Made by a program: the position numbers and the translations under genes
The notes under the pieces: generated by a model
Told to the model about the DNA's origin: nothing
Seen by the model: only the letters and a program-made list of their open reading frames with translations
Databases searched by the model: none
Source of the DNA: an uncultured Sphingobacteriales bacterium
Lineage (GTDB): Bacteria; Bacteroidota; Bacteroidia; Chitinophagales; Chitinophagaceae
Reading direction: 5' to 3'
Assembly: GCA_937991535.1 (NCBI GenBank)
Contig: CALKHN010000052.1
Coordinates: 1 to 64,000 of the forward strand
DNA length: 64,000 bases
Shown here: positions 18,752-26,813 of the stretch, piece by piece
Layout: each line of letters opens with the position of its first letter
Numbering within the stretch: the first letter of the stretch is position 1

Positions 18752-18842
18752 TGAAACCTGCAACCTGCAACCTGAAACCTGAAACCTGAAACCTGAAACC
18801 TGCAACCTGAAACCTGAAACCTGTAACCTGTATCCTGAAACT
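18752..18842. repeat. Tandem repeat of 7-bp unit TGAAACC, 13 copies
   Basis: Thirteen consecutive 7-base units, consensus TGAAACC with variants TGCAACC, TGTAACC, TGTATCC and a final TGAAACT. The array ends only 18 bases before the ATG of the ABC ATPase gene, so it lies inside or directly upstream of that gene's leader. A 7-base unit can slip in replication, so copy number probably varies between strains. Confidence 0.9.
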
Positions 18843-18860
18843 TACTATCCTTACATTAGA

Positions 18861-20336
18861 ATGGCTTTTCCTTTTTTACAACTTGAACAATTAACCGTTC
18901 AGCTCAGCAACAAACAAATTATTGATCACATTGATCTTACCATACAAAGCGATGAACAGTGGGCGGTAACAGGCCCCTCGGGAAGTGGAAAAACCATCCT
19001 GGCCCATACACTTGCCGGCAGGCATTATTATTCGGGCAGTATTATTTTTAATGGTCGAACAGGCCAGCGCCCGCATATAGAGATGGTTGAACAACAGCAT
19101 CGTTTCAAAAATCTTTCCAGCACATCCGATTTTTATTACCAGCAACGATACAATGCGTCGGATGCAGAAAGTACAATAACCGTTGCGAAAAAGCTGAACC
19201 TCGCCAATTATCCACAAACAGTACGCTCATCGGGAATTGCTTTAACCGCCATACCCGACTTAGTGCACATACAACATGTAATGCAGGAACCACTGATACA
19301 GTTATCAAATGGCGAAAATAAAAGACTGCAAATTGCGATGGCAATATTGAGCGAACCTCAACTGCTGATATTGGATAATCCTTTTGTGGGATTGGATACA
19401 GAAGGCAGATCAATGCTTAATGGTGTCATTAATACACTAAGCAAGGCAGGTGTAAAAATAATATTAATCACTTCCGCCACGGAAATTCCGGAAAGCATAA
19501 CCCATGTAGCTACAATAGAAAACGGGAAGTTAGTATCGGCGCTTCCCAAAAAAGATTTCTGTACGGGTACATATATACATTCAACGGGCTTTCGCATTAA
19601 TCGAACCGTTTTACAAACCTTCCGGCCGCCATCAGAATATAATTTTGAATATGCTGTAAAAATGGTGAATGTAAATGTGCAGTACGGCGCGAGAAGTATT
19701 CTAAGAAACATAAACTGGGAGGTAAAATTGGGTGAGCACTGGAGTATATCAGGGCCTAACGGTGCAGGCAAATCCACCTTATTGAGTTTAATAACAGGAG
19801 ATAATACGAAAGCCTACGCAAATGAAATTTATCTGTTCGATAAACGCAGAGGCAGCGGTGAAAGCATTTGGGATATAAAAAGAAAGATCGGTTACGTATC
19901 ACCTGAAATGCATGTATATTTTGATTATACCGCCACCGTTTTTGAAACCGTTGCATCCGGACTGTTTGATTCCATTGGACTGTTCAGTACCTTAACAGCC
20001 GCCCAGCGCGACCAGGTAAATCAATGGGTTGCTTTATTCCATTTAGAAGCTGTTCATAACAAATTGCTGTCGCGGCTTTCGGCAGGTGAACAAAGGCTTG
20101 TTTTATTGGCCCGCGCACTGGTAAAAAATCCTCCTTTGCTGATATTGGATGAACCCTGCCAGGGATTAGACCGCGACCATGTTCAGCAATTCCGCGGAAT
20201 CATTGACGATATATGCAGGATGTTTAATACTACACTGCTGTATGTAAGCCATTATAAAGAAGAGATCCCCCAATGTGTAACCCATTTTATGCAGATACAA
20301 GAAGGAAAAGCATCTTTTAAGGTGGCTGAAGCATAG
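18861..20336 (+). CDS. ATPase with two ABC domains (ModF-like)
   Basis: 491 residues containing two complete ABC nucleotide-binding domains and no membrane segment. Domain 1 has Walker A GPSGSGKT, signature LSNGENKR and Walker B LLILDNPF, in which the usual catalytic Glu after the Walker B Asp is Asn. Domain 2 has GPNGAGKST, LSAGEQRL and LLILDEPC. This layout matches ModF/YlmA-type proteins, associated with molybdate uptake in enterobacteria, though no molybdenum genes are nearby. An ABC-F translation factor is less likely, because the signatures are not LSGGQ/E and there is no ABC-F linker. Transport partner unknown. Confidence 0.85.
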   Translation: MAFPFLQLEQLTVQLSNKQIIDHIDLTIQSDEQWAVTGPSGSGKTILAHTLAGRHYYSGSIIFNGRTGQRPHIEMVEQQHRFKNLSSTSDFYYQQRYNASDAESTITVAKKLNLANYPQTVRSSGIALTAIPDLVHIQHVMQEPLIQLSNGENKRLQIAMAILSEPQLLILDNPFVGLDTEGRSMLNGVINTLSKAGVKIILITSATEIPESITHVATIENGKLVSALPKKDFCTGTYIHSTGFRINRTVLQTFRPPSEYNFEYAVKMVNVNVQYGARSILRNINWEVKLGEHWSISGPNGAGKSTLLSLITGDNTKAYANEIYLFDKRRGSGESIWDIKRKIGYVSPEMHVYFDYTATVFETVASGLFDSIGLFSTLTAAQRDQVNQWVALFHLEAVHNKLLSRLSAGEQRLVLLARALVKNPPLLILDEPCQGLDRDHVQQFRGIIDDICRMFNTTLLYVSHYKEEIPQCVTHFMQIQEGKASFKVAEA

Positions 20337-20386
20337 ATGTCGTTTCTTTACATTATAATTTCGGGAAGCAATAACAAAGCGTTGAA

Positions 20387-20881
20387 TTACTTTTTTTTCA
20401 AAGTATAATTTAAGGTGGATTGTATCCTTTTTTGTTCTTTATCCAGCATCACAATTGTTGCTTCATCTTCTTTTAAATAATATTTAGATTCATCCGGCCT
20501 GTCATAATTCAAAAAAAACACAGCGGCTTCCTTATCCGCTTTTATTCCTTTTAATATATCCCACTTGCCTTTGCTGGTAAATGTAGTGTCACCCGTGTTT
20601 ACGCCCAGGTAAGTTTCCTTCAGAATGTAACTGTTATTATCTGCATTGGCCACATCCTGGTATAGCGTTAATTCAGTTTTTATTCCCTGGCAATCTGCAC
20701 ATGGCAACACACCTTCGAATACTCCGATAAGCATCCGCGTAGCATCGGGTTCGCCAGGGATTTTGGTTTTTACAGCAAGAGCGGAATCTATATTGTGATT
20801 TGTGACGGGACTCGTGTCAGGACGACTATTGCATGCAATAAACAACACTACAATACAAACAGGCAGCAATAATTCTTTCAT
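20387..20881 (-). CDS. NlpE-like copper/envelope-stress lipoprotein
   Basis: 164 residues with a lipoprotein signal (lipobox cysteine C17 in LFIAC). The mature part contains the NlpE N-terminal pattern GVFEGVLPCADCQGIKTEL, including the CxxC pair that in NlpE responds to redox state or metal. The remainder is beta-rich (KYYLKEDEATIVMLDKE). In enterobacteria NlpE reports surface and envelope stress to Cpx. No Cpx homologue is adjacent here, but a separate envelope-type signalling operon lies immediately upstream on the same strand. The family call is firm; the role is inferred. Confidence 0.85.
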   Translation of the reverse strand: MKELLLPVCIVVLFIACNSRPDTSPVTNHNIDSALAVKTKIPGEPDATRMLIGVFEGVLPCADCQGIKTELTLYQDVANADNNSYILKETYLGVNTGDTTFTSKGKWDILKGIKADKEAAVFFLNYDRPDESKYYLKEDEATIVMLDKEQKRIQSTLNYTLKKK

Positions 20882-20962
20882 ACTTATTTATCTTTTACTA
20901 AAGATAAAAAAACTAAGCAGATCTGCGGATACTGCATAAAATTTTTTGGAATAATTTCATAT

Positions 20963-21706
20963 TTACAATCCCAGCACCTGTTTTAATTTCAGGTATCCTG
21001 TTTTGCTTACCGGCACCCCTTTCCCTGAATGCAATATCGCTATATGGTTTTCTTTTTCGTAGGGCTCAAGGCGGGTAACCTGTTGTATGTTTACCATATA
21101 AGAACGATGGGTACGTACAAATTGGCGGGCATCCAGCAATTGTTCAAAATATTGCATGGTTTTATTTTTCAGGTGTGTGCCCGATGCCGTATGTATTTTT
21201 ACATAATCGTCTGCGGCTTCAAGGTATTGTATATCGTGTACTGGTATAATTTTTATCCTGCCGCTGCTCTTTACCACTATGCGGCTTTGCTGAAGCGGCG
21301 TTTGAGCAGCCGTTTCCAGCAACGCGGACGAAAATGCCGGACCAGTATTGCTGGCCTGCTGTGCCAACCATTTTTGAAGCGCTTTGTCAAATCTCTCCTT
21401 GCTGTAAGGTTTTAACAGGTAATCCGCGGCGTGTGCTTCAAAAGCACGGATAGCATATTCATCAAAAGCAGTTGTAAAAATAACAGACGGCTGCTGTTCT
21501 ATAAGTTCCAGCATTTCAAATCCATTAATCTTAGGCATTTGTATATCCAGAAAAACAAGATCGGGCTGGTACTGCATAACTGCTTTCACGCCTTCAAATC
21601 CATCGCGGCACTCTTCCACAACCTCAATCTGCTCATAATCCTGTAAATATTCTTTCACTATACTTCTTGCCAATGGTTCATCATCTATAATGAGTACCTT
21701 AATCAT
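20963..21706 (-). CDS. LytTR-family response regulator
   Basis: 247 residues: a receiver domain (~1-120) with phospho-acceptor Asp54 (LVFLDIQMP) and conserved K in LKPYSK, then a LytTR DNA-binding domain (~140-245; VVKSSGRIKIIPVHDI, FVRTHRSYMVN). It overlaps the end of the kinase gene by 4 bases, so the two are translationally coupled. It is the last gene of a four-gene operon that starts at 23925. Confidence 0.95.
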   Translation of the reverse strand: MIKVLIIDDEPLARSIVKEYLQDYEQIEVVEECRDGFEGVKAVMQYQPDLVFLDIQMPKINGFEMLELIEQQPSVIFTTAFDEYAIRAFEAHAADYLLKPYSKERFDKALQKWLAQQASNTGPAFSSALLETAAQTPLQQSRIVVKSSGRIKIIPVHDIQYLEAADDYVKIHTASGTHLKNKTMQYFEQLLDARQFVRTHRSYMVNIQQVTRLEPYEKENHIAILHSGKGVPVSKTGYLKLKQVLGL

Positions 21707-22734
21707 TGCTGAGGGATTTTTATTTGTGTAATAAAAATATTTCCCGTTATAGAAGTAATGAGGAGGTCATTCCTTGCAAACAGGAGTGATAATCTTCTCT
21801 GTACAGAACGCAACCCAAAACCAGTTCCCTTTCCGGGTTGCGAAATTCCGGGATCGAAAGGGTTTTTAACAGTCACTACAAGCATTTTATTTTCTGCGAT
21901 ACAATCAACACTTATAATAATATCATCTACCGTATCATACAATCCGAACTTAATAGCATTTTCAACAATTGGCTGAAGCAGCATAGCCGGCAATTGAGCA
22001 GACAGTGCGGATGCGTCACTCCTGATTTCGGTTGCTAACCGGTGCCCAAACCTTACTTTCTCTATACCCAGATACAATTCAAGATACTGTAACTCTTCTG
22101 AAAGCATTACCCACTTATGCTCTTCCTTTTTAAGGGTGCTTCTCAAATAGTCTGATAGCTGCTGTATCATTTTTCTTGCTTCGGCCGGCTGGCCGATTAC
22201 AAGAGCGCTGATGGAATTTAAACTATTGAAAAGAAAATGGGGTTGTAATTGCTGCCGCAGTTTATACAATTCCGCATCCCGAACAATTTTTTCCGATTCA
22301 TTTTTTCTTCTTTCCTGTTCTTTTTGCTCTTCGAGGGTATACCACAATACACTGATTAATATTACGCATCCCGAAACAAGTATAGCAATAGCAAGCCGTA
22401 TAGGCATAGATTCGCTAAAAGTCCTTACAGTAAAGGCGTCTGCTACATACGAGAGCACAACTTTCGCACAACCCAGCCATAGCAGGGCGAAGCCAATACA
22501 CATCAAAAAAAGATAAGTAAAGGACTCTTTACGCGGCAGGTAAAATCTGAGGCTGGTTATAATAAGCAGAGACATTCCCGCAAGAAGGATATTGCAAACA
22601 GCACTGTCTAACCAGGATGCTTCAAAACTATAGCCCCACTCCTGCAATACCCATGCATGTATGGCAGACCAAATGATCCAGAATACAGTAAAATAAAATC
22701 TGTACTTAGTAATAGATAATACTGATGCTGGCAC
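21703..22734 (-). CDS. LytS-type sensor histidine kinase
   Basis: 343 residues. Four or more hydrophobic segments in the first 135 residues give a membrane sensor with no recognised extracellular domain. A coiled-coil linker (EEQKEQERRKNESEK) leads to the His_kinase domain with phospho-acceptor His166 in LQPHFLFNSLNS. An HATPase domain follows (PAMLLQPIVENAIKFG; GTGFGLRSVQRRL). It phosphorylates the LytTR regulator encoded by the overlapping gene. The LiaF-like and DUF4288-like genes directly upstream probably feed the same pathway. Confidence 0.95.
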   Translation of the reverse strand: MPASVLSITKYRFYFTVFWIIWSAIHAWVLQEWGYSFEASWLDSAVCNILLAGMSLLIITSLRFYLPRKESFTYLFLMCIGFALLWLGCAKVVLSYVADAFTVRTFSESMPIRLAIAILVSGCVILISVLWYTLEEQKEQERRKNESEKIVRDAELYKLRQQLQPHFLFNSLNSISALVIGQPAEARKMIQQLSDYLRSTLKKEEHKWVMLSEELQYLELYLGIEKVRFGHRLATEIRSDASALSAQLPAMLLQPIVENAIKFGLYDTVDDIIISVDCIAENKMLVVTVKNPFDPGISQPGKGTGFGLRSVQRRLSLLFARNDLLITSITGNIFITQIKIPQQ

Positions 22735-22744
22735 AGTGGTGATT

Positions 22745-23104
22745 TTATAATACCTGCAAAAAATGCCGGGAGCTGTTCAATTCTAAACTGGCGGCTCTTT
22801 TGTGCACGAGTTCAGCGTAAAGATCACCATTTTCCTTTTCTTCAATCCTGCTATACAATTCCACGCCATCAATTATTTCCGCTATCCTGCATAATTCAGA
22901 CACATTAACAAATTTCCATTGTACAAGTTTCTCTGATTGATTGTAAAAACAGTCTTCTTCCTGTTTTCCGATAACAGAAGCTTTTCTAAACGCTTCTGCA
23001 TCATCAGATGCTGCGATGAGCCTTAGTTGTTCATCAAACTGTGCAGTATGATCTCCTTCACCACAAATAATGCGGTATACAATTTTTGCGAGGAACCAGT
23101 TCAT
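22745..23104 (-). CDS. DUF4288-like small protein
   Basis: 119 residues, soluble, no signal peptide. The N-terminus NWFLAKIVYRIICGEGDHTAQFDEQLRLI and the central VQWKFVNVSEL resemble DUF4288 proteins of Bacteroidota; I base this on memory of the family pattern. It sits 17 bases after the LiaF-like gene and 10 bases before the kinase gene, in one operon. Function unknown; position suggests an accessory role in the signalling unit. Confidence 0.7.
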   Translation of the reverse strand: MNWFLAKIVYRIICGEGDHTAQFDEQLRLIAASDDAEAFRKASVIGKQEEDCFYNQSEKLVQWKFVNVSELCRIAEIIDGVELYSRIEEKENGDLYAELVHKRAASLELNSSRHFLQVL

Positions 23105-23121
23105 AAATTTTGATTTTGCAG

Positions 23122-23925
23122 TTAATAACTTTTGATTTCTATTCCACCAAAAATAGTGGTGCCATCCAGAACCAATACCTTACCGGGATCGGGGTTGATG
23201 CCAGACGGAGACCTTTTATCTTCAAAGCCGCCAAAAATGGAAGTAACGGTTGATTTAATGGTCCAGTGTGCGGGTACAATAAGCTTTGTACCCCCAAAAA
23301 TTTGTGTAATATCCAGTTTAACCCGGCCTGCTATTTCGGCCTGAGAACAATTAATTTCTGCGCCCCCCATAAAGTTGGTAATATCACCTCCTTTAAAATT
23401 TTTGGAAAGAATTACTTTTTTTGCGCTGCCCAAAATAGCAGTGCTATCTATATAATCATCTCCTTCTCTTACGTTAAATGAATTATCAGCAGGTTTAGCT
23501 TCACCTTCAGGCAAATCCGGATTCCCTGCAAAATCATTTTTGTCCCACCCCCACTTTTCCCGTATCCATTTTTTTCTGGAACCGGCGCCAAAAATCATAA
23601 AGAGCCCTATAGAAATAATTACAAATGGCCATATAAAAGGTTTTAGATCTGCTCCCGGAACAACTTTATCCGCCAGGAAAATACAACCCAATCCAATTAA
23701 AATAATCCAGCCCGGGCCACGAAAACCGTGTTTTAAGCCTATAAATATACCTGCCGCTATTAAAATCATAGGCCAGCTCAGTACCCATGAAGGAAAATCA
23801 AATATCGTTTGCCGCAAGATGGCGGCAATGCCTATTAACAGCAAAAACAGGCCTGCAAGTACCGTACCTGTTCTGTTTTCATTGTAATGTTTCCTGTTTC
23901 CACAATGATGTCTTCTGCTTCGCAT
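23122..23925 (-). CDS. LiaF-like membrane protein (DUF5668 / LiaF C-terminal fold)
   Basis: 267 residues. The first ~110 residues hold four hydrophobic segments (TVLAGLFLLLIGIAAIL; FPSWVLSWPMILIAAG; FRGPGWIILIGLGCIFL; FIWPFVIISIGLFMIF). The C-terminal ~100 residues form the repeated beta pattern of LiaF-type domains (STAILGSAKKVILSKNFKGGDITNFMGGAEINCS; FGGTKLIVPAHW; GTTIFGGIEI). LiaF in Firmicutes inhibits the LiaRS system. Here the homologue is the first gene of an operon that also encodes a kinase and regulator, so a similar modulatory role is a reasonable inference. Confidence 0.87.
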   Translation of the reverse strand: MRSRRHHCGNRKHYNENRTGTVLAGLFLLLIGIAAILRQTIFDFPSWVLSWPMILIAAGIFIGLKHGFRGPGWIILIGLGCIFLADKVVPGADLKPFIWPFVIISIGLFMIFGAGSRKKWIREKWGWDKNDFAGNPDLPEGEAKPADNSFNVREGDDYIDSTAILGSAKKVILSKNFKGGDITNFMGGAEINCSQAEIAGRVKLDITQIFGGTKLIVPAHWTIKSTVTSIFGGFEDKRSPSGINPDPGKVLVLDGTTIFGGIEIKSY

Positions 23926-23942
23926 GTTGGATATATTTTACA

Positions 23943-23974
23943 CAAAACTACAGCGCACTGCACCTTATCACAAG
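23943..23974 (-). promoter_or_regulatory. Promoter of the LiaF-like/two-component operon
   Basis: Minus-strand CTTG (23971-23974), a 20-base spacer and TAGTTTTG (23943-23950), which fits TAnnTTTG. Transcription would start about 10 bases before the ATG at 23925. Confidence 0.6.
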
Positions 23975-24125
23975 CACATATAGGCTATATTGTATTTATT
24001 ACCGGTAAAAGACGGGTTTAAGCCGGTAAAAACCGCCAGTCACAAAAGCAGCCAAAAGCAGAAACGAAAGCCAAATAAATTTCAAATCTTCAATTTCAAA
24101 TTATAAATTTCTCCTCCCCAACTCC

Positions 24126-24133
24126 TATCTTTG
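24126..24133 (+). promoter_or_regulatory. -7 box (TATCTTTG) of the atp operon
   Basis: An exact TAnnTTTG box 20 bases before the atpB ATG. No TTTG is present at the -33 position. It gives a very short leader, like several other promoters in this window. Confidence 0.65.
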
Positions 24134-24152
24134 CGGCAAATTTCAGGTGACC

Positions 24153-25262
24153 ATGTCTTTAAAATGCCTAAAGTCCTTATTGGTAGCGGTTTTCAGTATA
24201 TGTATATGCTTTTATCATAATGCATCTTTCGCCCAAAATGCAGATGTGAATCAGGCTACTGAACAGCACAACAATACGGATCAAAAAGAAGAGGGGGATT
24301 TTGATGTTGCAGGTACAATTTTAAACCATATACGGGACGATCATAGCTGGCACTTATGGGGGCACACTTCTATACACCTGCCTGTTATTTTAAAAACAGA
24401 TAAGGGCTTTGAAGCGTTTTCATCTTCCCGGTTATCAGATGAGCATCATCAACTGGTGGTTTATAACGGTAATTACCCATACAAACAGGTTGATGGAAAA
24501 ATTAAAGTAATGAATGCCGATGGCAGCATAAATAAAGAAGCTTCCAAAAAAGTTTTTGACATTTCCATTACCAAAAATGTAGTGTCTATGTATATTACTG
24601 TTTTTCTGCTCATCATCATTTTTCTGGGGGTAGCAAAAGCATATAAAAAAACGGGGGTTACATCGGCTCCAAAAGGCTTTCAGTCATTTATTGAGCCCGT
24701 TATTATTTTTATCAGGGACGAAGTGGGCAAGCCTTATCTTGGGCATCAGGCTCCGCGTTTCATGCCATTTCTGCTCACGATATTCTTTTTTATCTGGATC
24801 AATAACTTGCTGGGCCTGGTTCCGTTTTTTCCAGGCGGGGCAAACGTAAGTGGAAATATTGCCTTCACCCTTACCCTTGCCTTGTTCACTTTTGTAATAG
24901 TAAATGTAAATGGCAAGAAGGATTACTGGAAGCATATTTTCTGGATGCCGGGTTTGTCTACCGGCATGAAGATATTTTTAATGCCCATTGAATTATTAGG
25001 CGTTTTTATTAAACCCATTTCGCTTACCATCCGGTTATTTGCGAACATGACGGCCGGGCATATCCTGGTATTAAGTTTAATTTCCCTGGTCTTTATATTT
25101 AAAGCCGTATCAGCTTCTGCCATGGCGGTTCCTTTTACGGTTTTCATCAGTGTTATTGAATTGCTGGTAGGCTTTATCCAGGCTTTTATTTTTGCGATGT
25201 TGTCGGCTTTATATATAGGAATGGCAATTGAGGAACATCATGAACAGGAACTGGTTTTATAA
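24153..25262 (+). CDS. atpB: F0F1 ATP synthase subunit a
   Basis: 369 residues from the ATG at 24153; a GTG two codons upstream is possible. After a signal-like hydrophobic N-terminus (LLVAVFSICICF to SFAQ) comes a long periplasmic region typical of Bacteroidota subunit a, then membrane helices. The proton-channel helix contains the essential Arg in KPISLTIRLFANMTAGH, and the last helix has FIQAFIFAMLSALYI. It forms the proton half-channels next to the c-ring. First gene of the operon atpB-E-F-H-A. Confidence 0.97.
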   Translation: MSLKCLKSLLVAVFSICICFYHNASFAQNADVNQATEQHNNTDQKEEGDFDVAGTILNHIRDDHSWHLWGHTSIHLPVILKTDKGFEAFSSSRLSDEHHQLVVYNGNYPYKQVDGKIKVMNADGSINKEASKKVFDISITKNVVSMYITVFLLIIIFLGVAKAYKKTGVTSAPKGFQSFIEPVIIFIRDEVGKPYLGHQAPRFMPFLLTIFFFIWINNLLGLVPFFPGGANVSGNIAFTLTLALFTFVIVNVNGKKDYWKHIFWMPGLSTGMKIFLMPIELLGVFIKPISLTIRLFANMTAGHILVLSLISLVFIFKAVSASAMAVPFTVFISVIELLVGFIQAFIFAMLSALYIGMAIEEHHEQELVL

Positions 25263-25293
25263 TCTTTTTTTATTCACTTTTAAATATTAAAAA

Positions 25294-25506
25294 ATGGTAG
25301 TAGGAAGTGTTGCTGCAATAGGTGCTGGTTTAGCGGCTATCGGTGCAGGTATCGGTATTGGCCAGATCGGTAAAGGCGCTGTTGAAGGTATTGCGCGTCA
25401 ACCAGAAGCTGCCAACGAAATCCGCACCAACATGATTGTTGCTGCGGCGTTGGTAGAAGCTGTATCATTGTTTGCGGTGGTTGTTGCCCTGCTTGGCAAC
25501 GGCTAA
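25294..25506 (+). CDS. atpE: F0F1 ATP synthase subunit c
   Basis: 70 residues forming the two-helix hairpin of the rotor ring, with the conserved polar loop RQPEA at 35-39. The ion-binding carboxylate is Glu55 in ALVEAV. The residue after it is Ala rather than the Ser/Thr of sodium-binding c subunits, and the loop-side Gln is not at the sodium-ligand position, so proton coupling is predicted. It lies 31 bases after atpB. Confidence 0.97.
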   Translation: MVVGSVAAIGAGLAAIGAGIGIGQIGKGAVEGIARQPEAANEIRTNMIVAAALVEAVSLFAVVVALLGNG

Positions 25507-25596
25507 ACAATTTTTATTTTGTACAGGCCTTTAGCACAGGGCGAAGAGGTCTGTACCTTTAACGTACAATTTCATCAAGCATAAAGCATATTAACA

Positions 25597-26106
25597 ATGT
25601 TGTTAGAAATAAATCCTCTGGTGCTTCCCGACCCCGGTTTAATGATTTGGTCTGCACTTGCATTCGCGATCCTGCTGTTTGTATTAGGCAAATTTGCGTG
25701 GAAACCTATTATGAAAGCCATTAGTGAAAGAGAACAGGGAATCAATGATTCTTTGGCCACAGCCGAAAAAGTAAGAGCGGAAATGGCGCAGTTAAAAAGC
25801 GATAACGAAATATTACTGGTACAGGCCCGTGAAGAAAGAGCCCAGATATTAAAGGAAGCCAAAGAAATAAAGGACAAAATGATCAATGACGCTAAAGAGC
25901 AGGCTAAAGATGCGGCCGGCAAAATTATGGCAGATACACAGCAGGCTATTGAAAATCAAAAAATGGCCGCTTTAATTGATCTGAAGAACCAGGTGGGCAA
26001 CATGGTGGTAGAGGTTTCAGAAAAAATATTGCGCCGCGAATTGTCGAATAAGCCGGAACAGGAAAATTATATAAAGCAACTGACCAACGAAATAAAGCTG
26101 AACTAA
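25597..26106 (+). CDS. atpF: F0F1 ATP synthase subunit b
   Basis: 169 residues: one N-terminal membrane helix (LMIWSALAFAILLFVLGKFAWKP), then a long charged coiled coil (EKVRAEMAQLKSDNEILL; AKEIKDKMINDAKEQAK) that forms the peripheral stalk. Length and layout are normal for bacterial subunit b. It lies 90 bases after atpE and 75 before atpH. Confidence 0.96.
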   Translation: MLLEINPLVLPDPGLMIWSALAFAILLFVLGKFAWKPIMKAISEREQGINDSLATAEKVRAEMAQLKSDNEILLVQAREERAQILKEAKEIKDKMINDAKEQAKDAAGKIMADTQQAIENQKMAALIDLKNQVGNMVVEVSEKILRRELSNKPEQENYIKQLTNEIKLN

Positions 26107-26181
26107 ATTTTGAGTTCGGGAATGAAAGATGAACTGACAGCGTCATTCCAACTCTCAAATTTCAAATCTCAAATCATTCTG

Positions 26182-26745
26182 ATGCTCCAACCCCGTTTAG
26201 CCGGAAGATATGCCAAAAGCCTGATTGATTTAGCTGCAGAGCAAAATCAACTGGAAAAAGTATATGCCGATATGATTTTTTTACAATCTGTTTGCAGGCA
26301 AAGTCGTGAGTTTGTAACCCTCATGCGTAGTCCTGTAGTTAATGCAGACAAGAAAAACAGTATTGCAGATGCCATTACCAAAGATAAAGTAGGAAGCCTT
26401 ACATCAGCATTTAATAAATTATTGATACAAAAGGGAAGAGAAAGCATTCTGCCTGAAATCGTAAATGCGTTTATTGATCAGTACAATTCCATAAAAGGCA
26501 TTCACAAAGTTAAACTGACTACAGCAGAACCTATAAGTCAGGAACTGAAGAAAGCAATTGAGCACAAAGTAAAAATAGATGCGGCGCTTCCAACAATAGA
26601 ACTGGAGACGGTTGTAAAAGAAGATCTCATTGGAGGTTTTGTGCTGGAATTCGATAACAAATTGGTAGATGCAAGCATATTGAGGGATTTAAAAGATATT
26701 CAAAAGCAATTCCGCAGCAATATATATGTAAAGAATATCAGGTAA
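26182..26745 (+). CDS. atpH: F0F1 ATP synthase subunit delta
   Basis: 187 residues from the ATG at 26182, where the family pattern begins (MLQPRLAGRYAKSLIDLAAEQ). The longer frame starting with TTG at 26110 adds 24 residues from a low-complexity TCAAAT-rich intergenic stretch. The N-terminal helical domain and the C-terminal strand motif (EDLIGGFVLEFDNKLVDASI) are both present. It joins the peripheral stalk to the F1 head. Confidence 0.94.
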   Translation: MLQPRLAGRYAKSLIDLAAEQNQLEKVYADMIFLQSVCRQSREFVTLMRSPVVNADKKNSIADAITKDKVGSLTSAFNKLLIQKGRESILPEIVNAFIDQYNSIKGIHKVKLTTAEPISQELKKAIEHKVKIDAALPTIELETVVKEDLIGGFVLEFDNKLVDASILRDLKDIQKQFRSNIYVKNIR

Positions 26746-26813
26746 GCACTCCTGAAATGACAAAACATATTTTTAATATAAAAACTGATTAACAACAATA
26801 TAAACTAAAGGAT

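Noticed and set aside
18752..18842. CRISPR array
   Set aside because: Unit is only 7 bases with no spacers and no cas genes; it is a simple tandem repeat.
18861..20336. ABC-F ribosome protection/translation factor
   Set aside because: Lacks the LSGGQ-type signatures and the charged ABC-F linker; the two domains fit ModF-type transporter ATPases better.
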